A stretch of 64,000 bases of DNA. It comes from Geodermatophilus amargosae (GTDB lineage Bacteria; Actinomycetota; Actinomycetes; Mycobacteriales; Geodermatophilaceae). Shown here piece by piece: positions 10,538-19,553 of this stretch. The stretch is taken from contig NZ_FPBA01000012.1 of assembly GCF_900116515.1 (NCBI RefSeq), positions 62,001-126,000 on the forward strand. The letters run 5' to 3'. Made by a program: the position numbers and the translations under genes. Below the pieces are notes generated by a model. The model saw only the letters and a list, made by a program, of their open reading frames with translations. It was not told the origin of the DNA and ran no database searches. Position 1 is the stretch's first letter, and each line of letters begins with the position of its first letter.

Positions 10538-10564
10538 TGTCCCTTAGGCCGCCTTTTAGGGACG
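10538..10564 (+). repeat. 27-bp inverted-repeat site D, divergent centre
   Basis: Left arm TGTCCCTTAG, centre GCCGCCT, right arm TTTAGGGACG. The length and outer arms match sites A-C, but the centre differs. It lies 20 bp from the stop of the last gene of the transfer operon and closes the cargo stretch. Confidence 0.6.
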
Positions 10565-10584
10565 TCATGGGCCTGCGCTCACCG

Positions 10585-11919
10585 TCAACGGAGAGGGATC
10601 CCCTTTGGGGACGGCGGAACCTTCCCCGGCGCTGGATGGGCATACCTGACTGTCGGCAGGCCGTGTGTCCGGATCGAGGTCCGGCCATGTGGCCGTTCGG
10701 CCGCCACGGACATCCGAGCCTGTGAAAGGTGCCGGTCGGCTGAGCGGTGCGTGCTCGGGTGCGGCGCATGAGCACCGTCGCGTGCGCCGGCCCGCTCGCG
10801 TATCAGGTCCGCTGCTCGATGCACGGTCGCCCGAAGGTGGTCCAAGTCCGCCCCGCGGACCTCCACGTGCCGTCCGGCAATCACCGCCCTCACCCGGTCC
10901 GGGGGCATGTCCTCCATCGGCGGCAGGTCTCGCGCGTTCGCGTACAGGCGGCCTGTGCGGGACCAACGGTCGACAGCTGCGGCCAGTTGCTCGGCGAGGG
11001 CCGGCAACTGGCCGACGACCTGCGCGACAGCCGCGACCACATCGGCCGACGCGTTCCGGTCGGGTGGTCCAGATGGTTCGGCCTGGACGTCGACCCCGTC
11101 GCGCAACGCGCTGACGAGCGCTTGCGCGCACCGCACGACGCCCCGGCGGTCATCCGGGTCCGCCGGTCGCCCGTCCTTGAAGACCATGCTCGCCCGGCCG
11201 GCCAGTTGCCACGCGAGCCCGGTGATCACCAGCGCTCCGGCGTCCTGCCCGGCCATGCCGGCGAAGGCGGCGGCGTATCGGTGGGTGATCTCCACAGCGG
11301 CGACGGCGGCACGGAACTCGCGCAGTGTCAGGCCGTCCTGCTGCCCAGCCCGGTCGAGGGCGGCACCGAGCGCAGCGGAAGCATCCAGTGCGGTCACTCC
11401 CGGCTCACCATGTGACGGGCCGGGGAGGGGAACGAGACGATCCAGCACCACGTAGCCGGCTGCGGTCGGCGGATGGGCCTGTGCGTCACGCTCCACGGCG
11501 GAGGCCAGCTCGCGGACGGTGGTCAACTCCGGGGCTGCGTCCGGCGGCAGCAACCGTCGGCCGAGCCGGGCGCAGTGGTCGGCCACCTCGGCCAGCTCGA
11601 CGGTGACCGCCCACCGGTGCGCGCGGCCCATGACGGCCCGGTCGCGGCCGACCAGGTCGGCGGCGGCTCCGGCGAGGTCGGTGAGCGGCCCGCCGGTATG
11701 CGGCCACAGCCGGCCCACGGTGGCGCACGCCTCGGCTAGATCGGTGGCGGTCCGCTGCTGGGGGGCCGCGGTCGCGGTGAGCCCGTCCTCGGTCAGCCCG
11801 GTCAGCGCCCGGCCGACATGGGCCAGTGCCCCGGTGACGTCCTCGACCGTCGCCCTTGGCGCGGTTGCGCCGGTGCGCGCGGTGAGGTCGTCGAGCAGCT
11901 GCCGCGCTGAGGTGGCCAT
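10585..11919 (-). CDS. hypothetical protein, last gene of the transfer operon
   Basis: A 444-residue Ala/Arg-rich, mostly helical soluble protein without a membrane segment or known motif. It starts 3 bp after the preceding gene of the operon. The last 45 or so residues (from about MSVAAERPHGR) have poorer third-position G/C and unusual composition, and the stop lies only 20 bp from repeat site D. The original C-terminus may have been replaced when the cargo stretch was inserted. The function is unknown; operon position suggests an accessory role in transfer. Confidence 0.7.
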   Translation of the reverse strand: MATSARQLLDDLTARTGATAPRATVEDVTGALAHVGRALTGLTEDGLTATAAPQQRTATDLAEACATVGRLWPHTGGPLTDLAGAAADLVGRDRAVMGRAHRWAVTVELAEVADHCARLGRRLLPPDAAPELTTVRELASAVERDAQAHPPTAAGYVVLDRLVPLPGPSHGEPGVTALDASAALGAALDRAGQQDGLTLREFRAAVAAVEITHRYAAAFAGMAGQDAGALVITGLAWQLAGRASMVFKDGRPADPDDRRGVVRCAQALVSALRDGVDVQAEPSGPPDRNASADVVAAVAQVVGQLPALAEQLAAAVDRWSRTGRLYANARDLPPMEDMPPDRVRAVIAGRHVEVRGADLDHLRATVHRAADLIRERAGARDGAHAPHPSTHRSADRHLSQARMSVAAERPHGRTSIRTHGLPTVRYAHPAPGKVPPSPKGIPLR

Positions 11920-11922
11920 CGG

Positions 11923-12219
11923 TCAGCCCAACCGCCGGAGGGCGTGACGGGCGGCGCGCGCGGCGTCGAGGACCGGTGGGCGGGCGAAGACGTCCTCGTC
12001 GAGGTCGGCGAGGGCGGCCATGGCCACGCGCAGGGTGATGCGGACGTCGCCGTCGATGAGCTCCGTGGGGACGGGGCGGGCACCGGCGAGCTCGAGCAGC
12101 TCGGCGGCGTACAGGCAGTGCAGGGCGATCTCGGCGGGGACTTGGTCCCGGTCGGCGCCGACGGCGTCGAGCAGTGCGGCGGCGTAGTGGAGCGGAGTGG
12201 TGGTCGTGTCGGCGGTCAT
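11923..12219 (-). CDS. small hypothetical protein of the transfer operon
   Basis: A 98-residue protein rich in Ala, Leu, Asp and Glu, probably all-helical and cytosolic (HYAAALLDAVGADRDQVPAE). The ATG overlaps the stop of the preceding gene by 4 bp, so translation is coupled. No motif is recognised. Confidence 0.7.
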   Translation of the reverse strand: MTADTTTTPLHYAAALLDAVGADRDQVPAEIALHCLYAAELLELAGARPVPTELIDGDVRITLRVAMAALADLDEDVFARPPVLDAARAARHALRRLG

Positions 12220-12821
12220 CGGGTGGCTCCTTCGTCGTGGCGCGGGGCAGGGGTCGACGGTTCGCCGCCGGCCCGGCGTGCGGTGGGATCGGCGGGGACC
12301 TGTGGAGCGGCGGGCCCGCTGTGGGCGCCCGGGTGCGCGGAACCACGGACGGTGGCCTGACCCTCGGCGTCGAGGCGTCGGGGAACGGCGGCCGGGCAGT
12401 CGTCGAGCAGCCGCCAGTGCAGCTCCCGCGCCGGGTGCCGCTCGGGCAGCGGCGGATCCGACGCCAGGACCAGGAGCCGGCGGGCGACGTCGTGGCCGGC
12501 GGCCGCGGCACCGTCGAGCGCGGCGGCCAGCGGCGGCCAGTCCGGGCCGCGCACCAGGCGGGGGTCGATCCGCTCGGCGAGGACCTCCCAGTCCCGGCCG
12601 CTCGGCGTGCGGTGACCGCCGTCAAGTTCGCTCTCCAGGCCACCGGCGATCTGCAGGATGCGGGCGGCGACCGCGCGCGGGTCCTCCTCGGAGGAGGCGT
12701 CGCACCAGGCGTCCAGCAGGCGCGGAGTGTGCCGGGTCATCCAGGTGCGGCTGACCCGGACGCCGCCGGTGAGCGTGACCCAGTCGCCGCGACGGGGCCG
12801 GAGCCGGTCCTCGCCGGTCAC
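12216..12821 (-). CDS. hypothetical protein of the transfer operon
   Basis: A 201-residue protein. The GTG at 12821 overlaps the upstream stop in a GTGA quartet, which fixes the start; the open frame continues upstream but there it only shadows the preceding gene. The sequence has WMTRHTPRLLDAWCDA and repeated DPRL..GPDWPPLAAAL-type segments. Similar DP..W..L segments occur in the linker of the relaxase (for example [15 protein letters not shown]), which suggests a shared element-specific module. No function is known. Confidence 0.7.
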   Translation of the reverse strand: MTGEDRLRPRRGDWVTLTGGVRVSRTWMTRHTPRLLDAWCDASSEEDPRAVAARILQIAGGLESELDGGHRTPSGRDWEVLAERIDPRLVRGPDWPPLAAALDGAAAAGHDVARRLLVLASDPPLPERHPARELHWRLLDDCPAAVPRRLDAEGQATVRGSAHPGAHSGPAAPQVPADPTARRAGGEPSTPAPRHDEGATR

Positions 12822-13393
12822 GGGGTCACCGCCTGCGGGTGCCGCGCCGACAGGCCGGCCGCAGGGGTGCGCCGCCCGTGGCCGGTGTCGGCGTCGAACC
12901 GGTCCCGGCGCGCCTCGGCCGCCTCGGAGCTGTCGTACGCGGCGGCCCAGGAGCGGGCCGGCCAGTCGAGGTGCCGGCCGGGTGGGCAGCCGATGCCGAG
13001 CCGGTCGGCCATCCGGGTGGTGAAGCCGGGTAGTGCGTAGCGGTGCCACTCCTCCATCGCGTGCGGGGAGGAGGCGTCGCCGGCGGCGGCGCGCAGGCAG
13101 GCCAGCACGGCCAGCTCGGCGACCAGCGAGGGATGAGCGGGCCAGCAGGCGGGGATCGTGTGCGCGGTCTGCCAACCAAAGGTGGCGTTGAGCCAGCCGG
13201 CCACGTCCTCGAGCCATGGCCACAGCTGGGCGCGGACGTGCGGTGTGCAGGCGGCCGGGTCCCAGGGGCGGTCCAGCAGCGGCAGGCCGGCCGGCTCGAG
13301 GCCGGCGTCCTCGGTCTGGCGGAGGTGCTCCAGGGCGGTGCGGACCGCGCGCGGCGGCGCCGGGAACGGGGGAACGAGCCCGGTCGCGGTCAC
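12818..13393 (-). CDS. DUF4913-like hypothetical protein
   Basis: A 191-residue protein from GTG 13393, preceded by GGGGGAGGAG and overlapping the coupling-protein stop in GTGA. Tryptophan-rich spacing (LWPWLEDVAGWLNATFGW, then CWPAHPSLVAELAVLACLR and EEWHRYALPGF) resembles the DUF4913 proteins often found beside actinobacterial conjugation genes. The match is from memory and should be tested by profile search. It is a likely accessory transfer gene. Confidence 0.7.
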   Translation of the reverse strand: MTATGLVPPFPAPPRAVRTALEHLRQTEDAGLEPAGLPLLDRPWDPAACTPHVRAQLWPWLEDVAGWLNATFGWQTAHTIPACWPAHPSLVAELAVLACLRAAAGDASSPHAMEEWHRYALPGFTTRMADRLGIGCPPGRHLDWPARSWAAAYDSSEAAEARRDRFDADTGHGRRTPAAGLSARHPQAVTP

Positions 13394-15330
13394 CGCTCCT
13401 CCCCCGGCATGCAGCCGACCGGCGGGACGAGCGCGTGGGGACGGTCGATGCGCGCTCGCTGAGGGGGCGCGGTTGCGCGTGCGGCGGCGACCCGGGAGCG
13501 GGCGGCGGCCTGGCCCGCCAGCAGCGCCGCCCCGCCGCGGCCGGTGAGGCAGCGGTCGAGTCGGGCGATCAGCGGCGGGGCGTGCTCGGCGACGACGAGC
13601 GCCCGTCCGGGCGGAAGGCGGCGGATCTCCTCGGGCCGCAGTACCGGCACGTCCTCGCCGTGGGTGGAGCGGCTCCATCCGGCGCGGCCGGAGCTGTAGC
13701 TGGTGCGCCGCACCCGGGTGGTGCCGGTGAGCTCGGAGAGCTCACGGTTGAAGCCGCCGTCCTTGCCGCCGCCGAAGGCGACGACGACGTTGGTGAGCCC
13801 GAACAGGGCGCGGGCCTCGTCCTCGCCGTAGACGATCACCAGCTGCCGCCAGGTCTGGGCGGCGTAGAGGAAGCTGACGCCCAGCGCCCGGTCGTTGGCC
13901 ATCCGGGTGCGCAGGGTCGGCAGCGGCGCGGTGGAGGGCAGCTCGTCCAGGCAGGCCAGCAGCGGCGGGCACAGCCGCCCGGTGGGCGCGGCGTCGGCGA
14001 GCTGTAGGGCGGTGTCGAGGACGTGCTCGGCCAGTGCGGTCATCAGCGGTGAGGCCGACGCGTAGGGATCGTCGCGGCCGAGCAGGTAGACGGTGCCGCC
14101 GGCCGCGAGCAGCGCCGCGAGATCGGTGGCCGGCCGCCCAGGACCGGGGGTGCAGCGGCGGCGGATGTCGGCCTGGAAGAACAGCGCCAGCGCCTGCTGG
14201 ACGGTGGTGGCGGTGTTGCCGGCGGTGCGGTCGTCGCCGTGCAACGCGCCGTGCAGCAGTCCGTCCCACAGCGGGGCGGCGTCCGGGTGGCTGCGCAGGA
14301 TGTCGGTCGGCTGGGTGCTGGCCCGCGGATGGGCGGCCCACGCGAGGACGTCCTCGATGGTGGCGCCGGTGAGCGCGGCGGCGTGGAAGAAGGCCTGCAG
14401 CACCTTGGCCGCCTCAAAGGCGTAGAAGCGGGCTGCGCTGTCGGTGCTGCCGCCGCCGACGGCGCCGGTGACGGTGCCGCCGGCGAACGCCTTGGCGCGG
14501 CGCTCGGCGACCATCGGGTCGGCGCAGTCGGCGACCGGGTCCCACACCAGCTCCGGCAGCCCGGGCACGGCAGCGAAGGGGTCGAGCACGGCGACCGGCC
14601 GGCCGCCGGCGGCGCGGGCGTCGACGGTGAGCAGCAGGTCCTCGGCCTTGGTGAGCGTGACCAGGGCGGCACCGGGCGCGCTGAGCAGGGCGGGGGCGAG
14701 CAGGTCGAGGGTCTTGCCGGAGCCCTGCGGGCCGTAGACGCCGGTGGTCCGGTCGAAGGGCACCCACAGCTCTTCCGCGGCGGGGACGGCGCCGCGGCCC
14801 AGCCGCCACCCGACCGCGGACGGGTCGGGCACTAGCCGTCGTCCGGTCGGGCGGCGGCCGGGCGGGGGCAGGTCGGGCCGGATCACCGCGGCGACCCGGT
14901 GCAGCCGGGACCGGCCGAGCACCTGCGCGATCTCGCTGCGGGTGGCCAGGCCCGTGGGGACCCCCAGGACGCGCTGCCCCACCCGGACCGCTGCAGCGGT
15001 GGCGGCCAGGAACACCGCGGCCGCGCCGGCGACGGCCGTGTAGACGGCGCCGGGAGTCGGCGCCGCGGCGGCCTGCGCGGCGGTCAGGCCGGCGGTGGCG
15101 TCGCCGGTGAGCAGGCCGCCGACCGAGGCGGCCAGCATCCTCATCCCGGCCGGCCACATCCAGCCGCCACCGACCATCGCGGCGGCGGTCCCGCGCGCGG
15201 CGGGCAGGAGCAGCGCGGCGGTGGTCAGCCAGGTGAGCGCGGCGGCGACGGGGAACTCCCAGCCGGCCGGGCCGACGTCGCCGTGTGACCGCAGCGCGGC
15301 CGCGGCAGGTCGGGATCCGGGAGCGCGCAC
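13390..15330 (-). CDS. type IV coupling protein (VirD4/TraG family)
   Basis: A 646-residue ATPase that should link the relaxosome to the transfer channel. Hydrophobic segments at about residues 27-44 and 95-116 anchor it in the membrane. The Walker A motif is GPQGSGKT with K206, and the Walker B is LLACLDELPS with D463/E464. The region around 480-520 (FLYAAQTWRQLVIVYGEDEA) matches the conserved TraG/VirD4 sensor part. GTG 15330 has a GGAGG site. It is encoded in one operon with VirB4-like and SCO6880 proteins, as usual for actinobacterial T4SS-like systems. Confidence 0.92.
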   Translation of the reverse strand: MRAPGSRPAAAALRSHGDVGPAGWEFPVAAALTWLTTAALLLPAARGTAAAMVGGGWMWPAGMRMLAASVGGLLTGDATAGLTAAQAAAAPTPGAVYTAVAGAAAVFLAATAAAVRVGQRVLGVPTGLATRSEIAQVLGRSRLHRVAAVIRPDLPPPGRRPTGRRLVPDPSAVGWRLGRGAVPAAEELWVPFDRTTGVYGPQGSGKTLDLLAPALLSAPGAALVTLTKAEDLLLTVDARAAGGRPVAVLDPFAAVPGLPELVWDPVADCADPMVAERRAKAFAGGTVTGAVGGGSTDSAARFYAFEAAKVLQAFFHAAALTGATIEDVLAWAAHPRASTQPTDILRSHPDAAPLWDGLLHGALHGDDRTAGNTATTVQQALALFFQADIRRRCTPGPGRPATDLAALLAAGGTVYLLGRDDPYASASPLMTALAEHVLDTALQLADAAPTGRLCPPLLACLDELPSTAPLPTLRTRMANDRALGVSFLYAAQTWRQLVIVYGEDEARALFGLTNVVVAFGGGKDGGFNRELSELTGTTRVRRTSYSSGRAGWSRSTHGEDVPVLRPEEIRRLPPGRALVVAEHAPPLIARLDRCLTGRGGAALLAGQAAARSRVAAARATAPPQRARIDRPHALVPPVGCMPGEER

Positions 15331-15370
15331 GGGGTCCTCCTCAAGGTGGTGAGCGGTGGGTAGGTGTCGG

Positions 15371-16540
15371 TCAGCCGGCGGGAGTGGTCGCGGAGAGGTC
15401 GACGCTGCGCTCGGCCAGCCAGGGCACCGGGTCGATCGGGCCGCCGTCGACGCGGACCTCGAGGTGCAGGTGGACGCCGGTGCTGTTGCCGGTGGAGCCC
15501 TGGTAGCCGAGCAGCGTCCCGGCGCGGACCGGCTGCCCGGCGCGGACGGTGTAGGCCGACAGGTGCGCGTAGCGGGTGGTCACGCCGGCGCCGTGGTCGA
15601 CCTCGACGAGGTTGCCGTAGCCGGGCAGGCCGAGATTGCCGTCGCGGTCGCAGTAGGCGCTGGTGCACTCGGCACGGGTCACGGTGCCGTCGGCGGCGGC
15701 GTAGACCGGCGTGCCGCGCAGCCCGGCGAGGTCGACGCCGGCGTGCAGGGTTCCCCAGCGGGTGCCGTAGCCGGAGGTAAGCGTGCCGGCGGTGGGCCGG
15801 ATCCACGTCCCGGCGGCGGCCACGGCCAGGCTCGGGCAGATCCCGGTTGCCGCACCGGCGGGGTCGGCGGCCCGCGACTGCGCGGCCGGCCACAGGACGG
15901 CGGTCATCTCGTGGGCGAGCGGCTCCCAGCGGGCGTAGGCGCCGCCGGCGGCCGAGACCTGCACGGCCTGCGCGGCGCGGGTCAGCGGAATCGCCTGCCA
16001 GTCGGGCACCGCAACCAGCCGGGTGTAGAAGGCTTCGGCGGCGTAGACGGGGTCCATCAGCTGGAGGACGGTTCCCCAGCCGGCGAGCCAGCGCTGCTGG
16101 AAGAGATTGACGCTGTCGTGGTCCGAGCCCAGCCCGTCGTGGGCGAAGGTCAGGCTGGTGGCGGTAACTGCCGCCTGTGCGGGCGTGAGCTCGGGGCTGC
16201 TGCCGTCGTTGGCCAGCATCCGCAGCCGAGACTCCTGCCAGGCGGTTGCCAGCGCCACGGTCGCGGCGTACGGAGGCAGCCCCAGGTTGGCGGCGACGTC
16301 GGCGATGGTCTGCGCGTGGCCCATCTGGACCGCGTCCAGCGCGATCCCGGCGACGGTGGTGCCGGTGCCGCCGACCGAGCACGCCGACGACGACGCCGCC
16401 GCCCCAGAGTCCGCCTCGGGCGCGACCAGGACCGCCAGCGGCACGAGCAGCAGGGTGAGTGCGGCGAGCACCGGCACGGCCGCCGGGGCCGCGGCCTTCC
16501 ACAGCCAGGCCCGCGCCGCGCGCTGCGCCGTGCCGGTCAT
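15371..16540 (-). CDS. membrane-anchored M23 peptidase of the transfer system
   Basis: A 389-residue cell-wall hydrolase. Residues about 17-40 are a membrane anchor. Residues about 60-215 form a lytic-transglycosylase-like or NlpC-associated helical domain (ALATAWQESRL, then VNLFQQRW). Residues about 245-370 are an LytM/M23 metallopeptidase with H266-x3-D270 (HAGVD), H326 and the HLHLEV motif at 357-362. It probably opens peptidoglycan for channel assembly. ATG 16540 overlaps the upstream stop as ATGA, which rules out the longer open frame. Confidence 0.9.
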   Translation of the reverse strand: MTGTAQRAARAWLWKAAAPAAVPVLAALTLLLVPLAVLVAPEADSGAAASSSACSVGGTGTTVAGIALDAVQMGHAQTIADVAANLGLPPYAATVALATAWQESRLRMLANDGSSPELTPAQAAVTATSLTFAHDGLGSDHDSVNLFQQRWLAGWGTVLQLMDPVYAAEAFYTRLVAVPDWQAIPLTRAAQAVQVSAAGGAYARWEPLAHEMTAVLWPAAQSRAADPAGAATGICPSLAVAAAGTWIRPTAGTLTSGYGTRWGTLHAGVDLAGLRGTPVYAAADGTVTRAECTSAYCDRDGNLGLPGYGNLVEVDHGAGVTTRYAHLSAYTVRAGQPVRAGTLLGYQGSTGNSTGVHLHLEVRVDGGPIDPVPWLAERSVDLSATTPAG

Positions 16541-18042
16541 GCCGGGCCGCCGGTGAGGGCCTCGTTGGTGTAGGTCAGGCGCAGCTCGGGCTCGGTGAGG
16601 ACGGTCTGCACCTGGAACGCCCGGTCCCCGACCAGCCACAGCGCCCGGCCCTTGCCGGCGACCGCCCAGCCGGTGACCACCCGCTGGGCGACCGGGGTCA
16701 GCCCGAGTGAGGCGCCGAGTTCATCGCCGACGGCCTGGTCCTGCCCGTGCAGCACCTTCACGTCGCACAGGTGCAGCAGGTCGCGGGCGATGGCGACCGC
16801 CTGCGAGGCGGCGTCGCCGGCGGTCAGCATGTCCGAGGGCTTGTGCGCCAGCAGGACCTGCACGTCGGCGTCGCGGCGGGACAGCCGCAGGTTGGCGTCC
16901 AGGCTCATCATCGCCTCGGCACCGAGGCGCATCTGCCGCCAGGTCTCGTCGCGGATGACGATGCGCAGGTCGCCGGGGTCGGCGATCTCCCGCATCGCCT
17001 GACCCCAGGAGTTCAGGCAGGTCAAGGCGATGCCGACGGCGGAGTCCCCGAGCGGCTCGAGGCGGGACAGCGACAGCGACTGGATCGGCGCGCGCCAGTC
17101 GACGTCGATCGTGGTGTGGTCGTCGAACAGCCCGGCCAGGGAGCCGGTGACCAGCGTCCCGAGCGCGTCGCGCAGCAGGCGGGTGGCGTCGAGGAAGTGC
17201 CGGCGGTCGGCGTAGCGGCAGCCGGCGACGAGCTCGTCGGGAGGCTCGTCCAGCGCGCGCCACAGCTGCGGGATGGTCGGCTCGGCCAGCCGGGTCGCGG
17301 CGGTGCGGTAGCCGGTGAGCAGCCGCAGCGCCTCCCCGACGGCGGTTTCCTCGACCGGGCCGAACGGCACGGACTGGGAGCCCACCAGGCCCCGGATGAG
17401 CACGAGCCAGCGGGCGAACACGATCGCCTCGCGGCGGCGGACCTCGGCAGCAGCCAGCCGGTCCCAGCCGGTTCGCAGCGGGCCGAAGGCCAGCGGATTG
17501 ACCCGGGCGGGCAGGCCGGAGCCGAGGACGAACGGCTCCACGCCGAGGGCCCGGCACAGCGGCTCGTACTCGTCCTTGGTGTCGCCCAGGACCAGGGTGC
17601 GGTAGCCGTAGCCGAGCATCCGGAGCGCGAAGGCCTTGACGGTGGCGGACTTGCCGCGGCCGGGCTTGCCAAAGACGACGACGTTGGGATTGGTGACCGG
17701 GATGGCCTCGTCGGTGACCCAGCCGACCGGATCGCAGTGGAACGCGCCGCCCGAGAGCAGGTCGATGCCCATCTGTGCGCCGGTCGGCGGCAGCCCGGAG
17801 GTGGCGATCAGCGGCCACACCACCGGCGTCTGTTCCGAGGTCATCCGCCACACCGCCAGCGGCGCCGGTGTCGCGGCCCGGCCCCGGCCGCGCCCCCGCG
17901 GGCCCCGCCGCGGCACCAGCTCGGCGAACGGTCCGCGCTCCCGTGCCGCCAGTGGCGCGGCGGGGACGGCGGGCAGCCGGTGACCGAAGTCCTCGAGCAG
18001 CACCGCCACGTCCCGTCCCCGGCGGCGCTCTCGGCGGATCAC
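16537..18042 (-). CDS. VirB4-like transfer ATPase
   Basis: A 501-residue soluble ATPase. The Walker A motif is FGKPGRGKSATVK with K131, and a DETW segment (IVIRDETWRQM) fits the VirB4/TraC Walker B region. The C-terminal part has LAHKPSDM, also typical of VirB4-type ATPases. It lacks the large N-terminal VirB4 domain, which may be supplied by the SCO6880 protein encoded just upstream. GTG 18042 overlaps the previous stop as GTGA. Confidence 0.88.
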   Translation of the reverse strand: MIRRERRRGRDVAVLLEDFGHRLPAVPAAPLAARERGPFAELVPRRGPRGRGRGRAATPAPLAVWRMTSEQTPVVWPLIATSGLPPTGAQMGIDLLSGGAFHCDPVGWVTDEAIPVTNPNVVVFGKPGRGKSATVKAFALRMLGYGYRTLVLGDTKDEYEPLCRALGVEPFVLGSGLPARVNPLAFGPLRTGWDRLAAAEVRRREAIVFARWLVLIRGLVGSQSVPFGPVEETAVGEALRLLTGYRTAATRLAEPTIPQLWRALDEPPDELVAGCRYADRRHFLDATRLLRDALGTLVTGSLAGLFDDHTTIDVDWRAPIQSLSLSRLEPLGDSAVGIALTCLNSWGQAMREIADPGDLRIVIRDETWRQMRLGAEAMMSLDANLRLSRRDADVQVLLAHKPSDMLTAGDAASQAVAIARDLLHLCDVKVLHGQDQAVGDELGASLGLTPVAQRVVTGWAVAGKGRALWLVGDRAFQVQTVLTEPELRLTYTNEALTGGPA

Positions 18043-19553
18043 CGTCGTCCCCGGCGGTCCGGCAGGCCGATGCCCAGCGGGATGGCTGCGGCGGCGAAGC
18101 CGGAGTCCTGCGCCAGGTCCAGCCGCAGCGGCACATAGCCGGCGGCACGGATGGAGGCGTCCAACCGCCGCCCGTGTTCGGCCACCGGCCAGGTCGCCGG
18201 CACGGTGACGCAGGCGGCGAGCGCGGGGCGCACCAGCGCGCGGCCGGCGGCGAGCTTCTCGTCGGCGCTACCGATCCGCTCGGTGTCCCGCCGCTGCCGG
18301 GCGCGCTGCCGGAAGCCCATCCGGGCGCGCAGCTCGTTGCCGGTGGTCGCGCTCATCGCCTCCCGCCCGACGAGCCGGGTGGCCCGCTGCAGCGGCAGCG
18401 GCGCGAGGAACACCGTCAGGCAGCGCCGCTCCCCCGCCATCGTCGGGACCAGCACCGGGGCCAGCGCGCCGAGCACCGCGCCGGAGTCGGGCAGCAGAAC
18501 GGTGTCGGTGACCGACGCCCACGCGTCGTGCGCGTAGTGCCGCACCTCCGCCCGCGCGCCCGTCGGGCCAGCCGCGGCCATCGGCACCCCGGCGGCCACC
18601 GGCGGCCCGCCGGCGGCGGCCAGGTCGGCGGCGACCAGCGGGCCGCGCTCGCCCGGCGCGAAGCCGGTGCGCACCGCGGCCGCCAGCGCCGCGGAGTCCA
18701 GCCAGGTCACCGCCGTGCAGCCGACCGGCCCGCGCAGCGCGGCCTCCACCTCGGCCATCACGCCGTGTAGCACCCGGGCGCGGCCGTCCACCCCGCCGCC
18801 GGCCTCCCGGGCCGTCCGGCCGATCCGCGCCTCCCCGACGACGACGGTCACGAACGCCTCGGTCCGCACCGCGGCGGGGGTCAGGGCCGCGCCGAGCAGC
18901 GCGTTGACCCGCGTGGCCAGGGCCGGGGCGTCCGGGCGGGCGTGCATGCGTTCCCAGGCGGTGCGCTCGGCGCCGTCGTCGGGCACGGTGCGCACCTGCA
19001 GGGCGAGGGTGTCGACCAGCTCGGTGCGGGCGGCCAGCTCGACCAGCTCGGCTAGGCCGGCACCCATCCGGTTCCGCTGGGATGCCTCGGCCAGCCCGAT
19101 GCCGGGATGGTCGATGCGGGCCACGGCCGCCCAGGTGCGCGCCGCCCGGTCCTGCACGATCACCGGCCGGTCGACACCATGCCCGTACGGCGGGCCGTCG
19201 TAGGTGCGGATGCCGGCGAGCACGCCGGGGAGGTCGGCCGCCGCCGGGTCGTCGGCGGTGCCTGCGGCGGCCCGGGAGCCGAACACCGTCCAGCCCAGGA
19301 GTGCTCCGATCGCGTGCAGGCACAGGTCGGCCAGCCAGCGGCCGGCCGCCCGGCCGCGGACGGGGATCAGCAGCACGGCGGCCAGCAGCGCCCACACCGG
19401 CAGCCATGCCAGCAGCAGCCCCCAGGCCTGCGCGTTGAGGGCCAGCAGCGCCGGTATCCCGGCTCCGGTGACCAGGGCCAGCTGGGCACCGGTCATGCCG
19501 AGGAACCAGCCGGATCCCTCGCGCGCGTAGTCGCCGTAGCGGATGGCGTTCAC
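18039..19553 (-). CDS. SCO6880-family conjugal transfer protein
   Basis: A 504-residue protein. The N-terminus has a PrgI-like pair of membrane helices (about residues 22-60) after MNAIRYGDYAREGSGWFLGM, a signature of the SCO6880 family. The rest is soluble and contains the GxRMGFRQRARQRRDTERI-type basic helix common before the ATPase part of VirB4 systems. In actinobacterial elements this protein is always next to the VirB4-like ATPase, as here (4-bp overlap). It likely forms the membrane-side partner of that ATPase. Confidence 0.85.
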   Translation of the reverse strand: MNAIRYGDYAREGSGWFLGMTGAQLALVTGAGIPALLALNAQAWGLLLAWLPVWALLAAVLLIPVRGRAAGRWLADLCLHAIGALLGWTVFGSRAAAGTADDPAAADLPGVLAGIRTYDGPPYGHGVDRPVIVQDRAARTWAAVARIDHPGIGLAEASQRNRMGAGLAELVELAARTELVDTLALQVRTVPDDGAERTAWERMHARPDAPALATRVNALLGAALTPAAVRTEAFVTVVVGEARIGRTAREAGGGVDGRARVLHGVMAEVEAALRGPVGCTAVTWLDSAALAAAVRTGFAPGERGPLVAADLAAAGGPPVAAGVPMAAAGPTGARAEVRHYAHDAWASVTDTVLLPDSGAVLGALAPVLVPTMAGERRCLTVFLAPLPLQRATRLVGREAMSATTGNELRARMGFRQRARQRRDTERIGSADEKLAAGRALVRPALAACVTVPATWPVAEHGRRLDASIRAAGYVPLRLDLAQDSGFAAAAIPLGIGLPDRRGRR

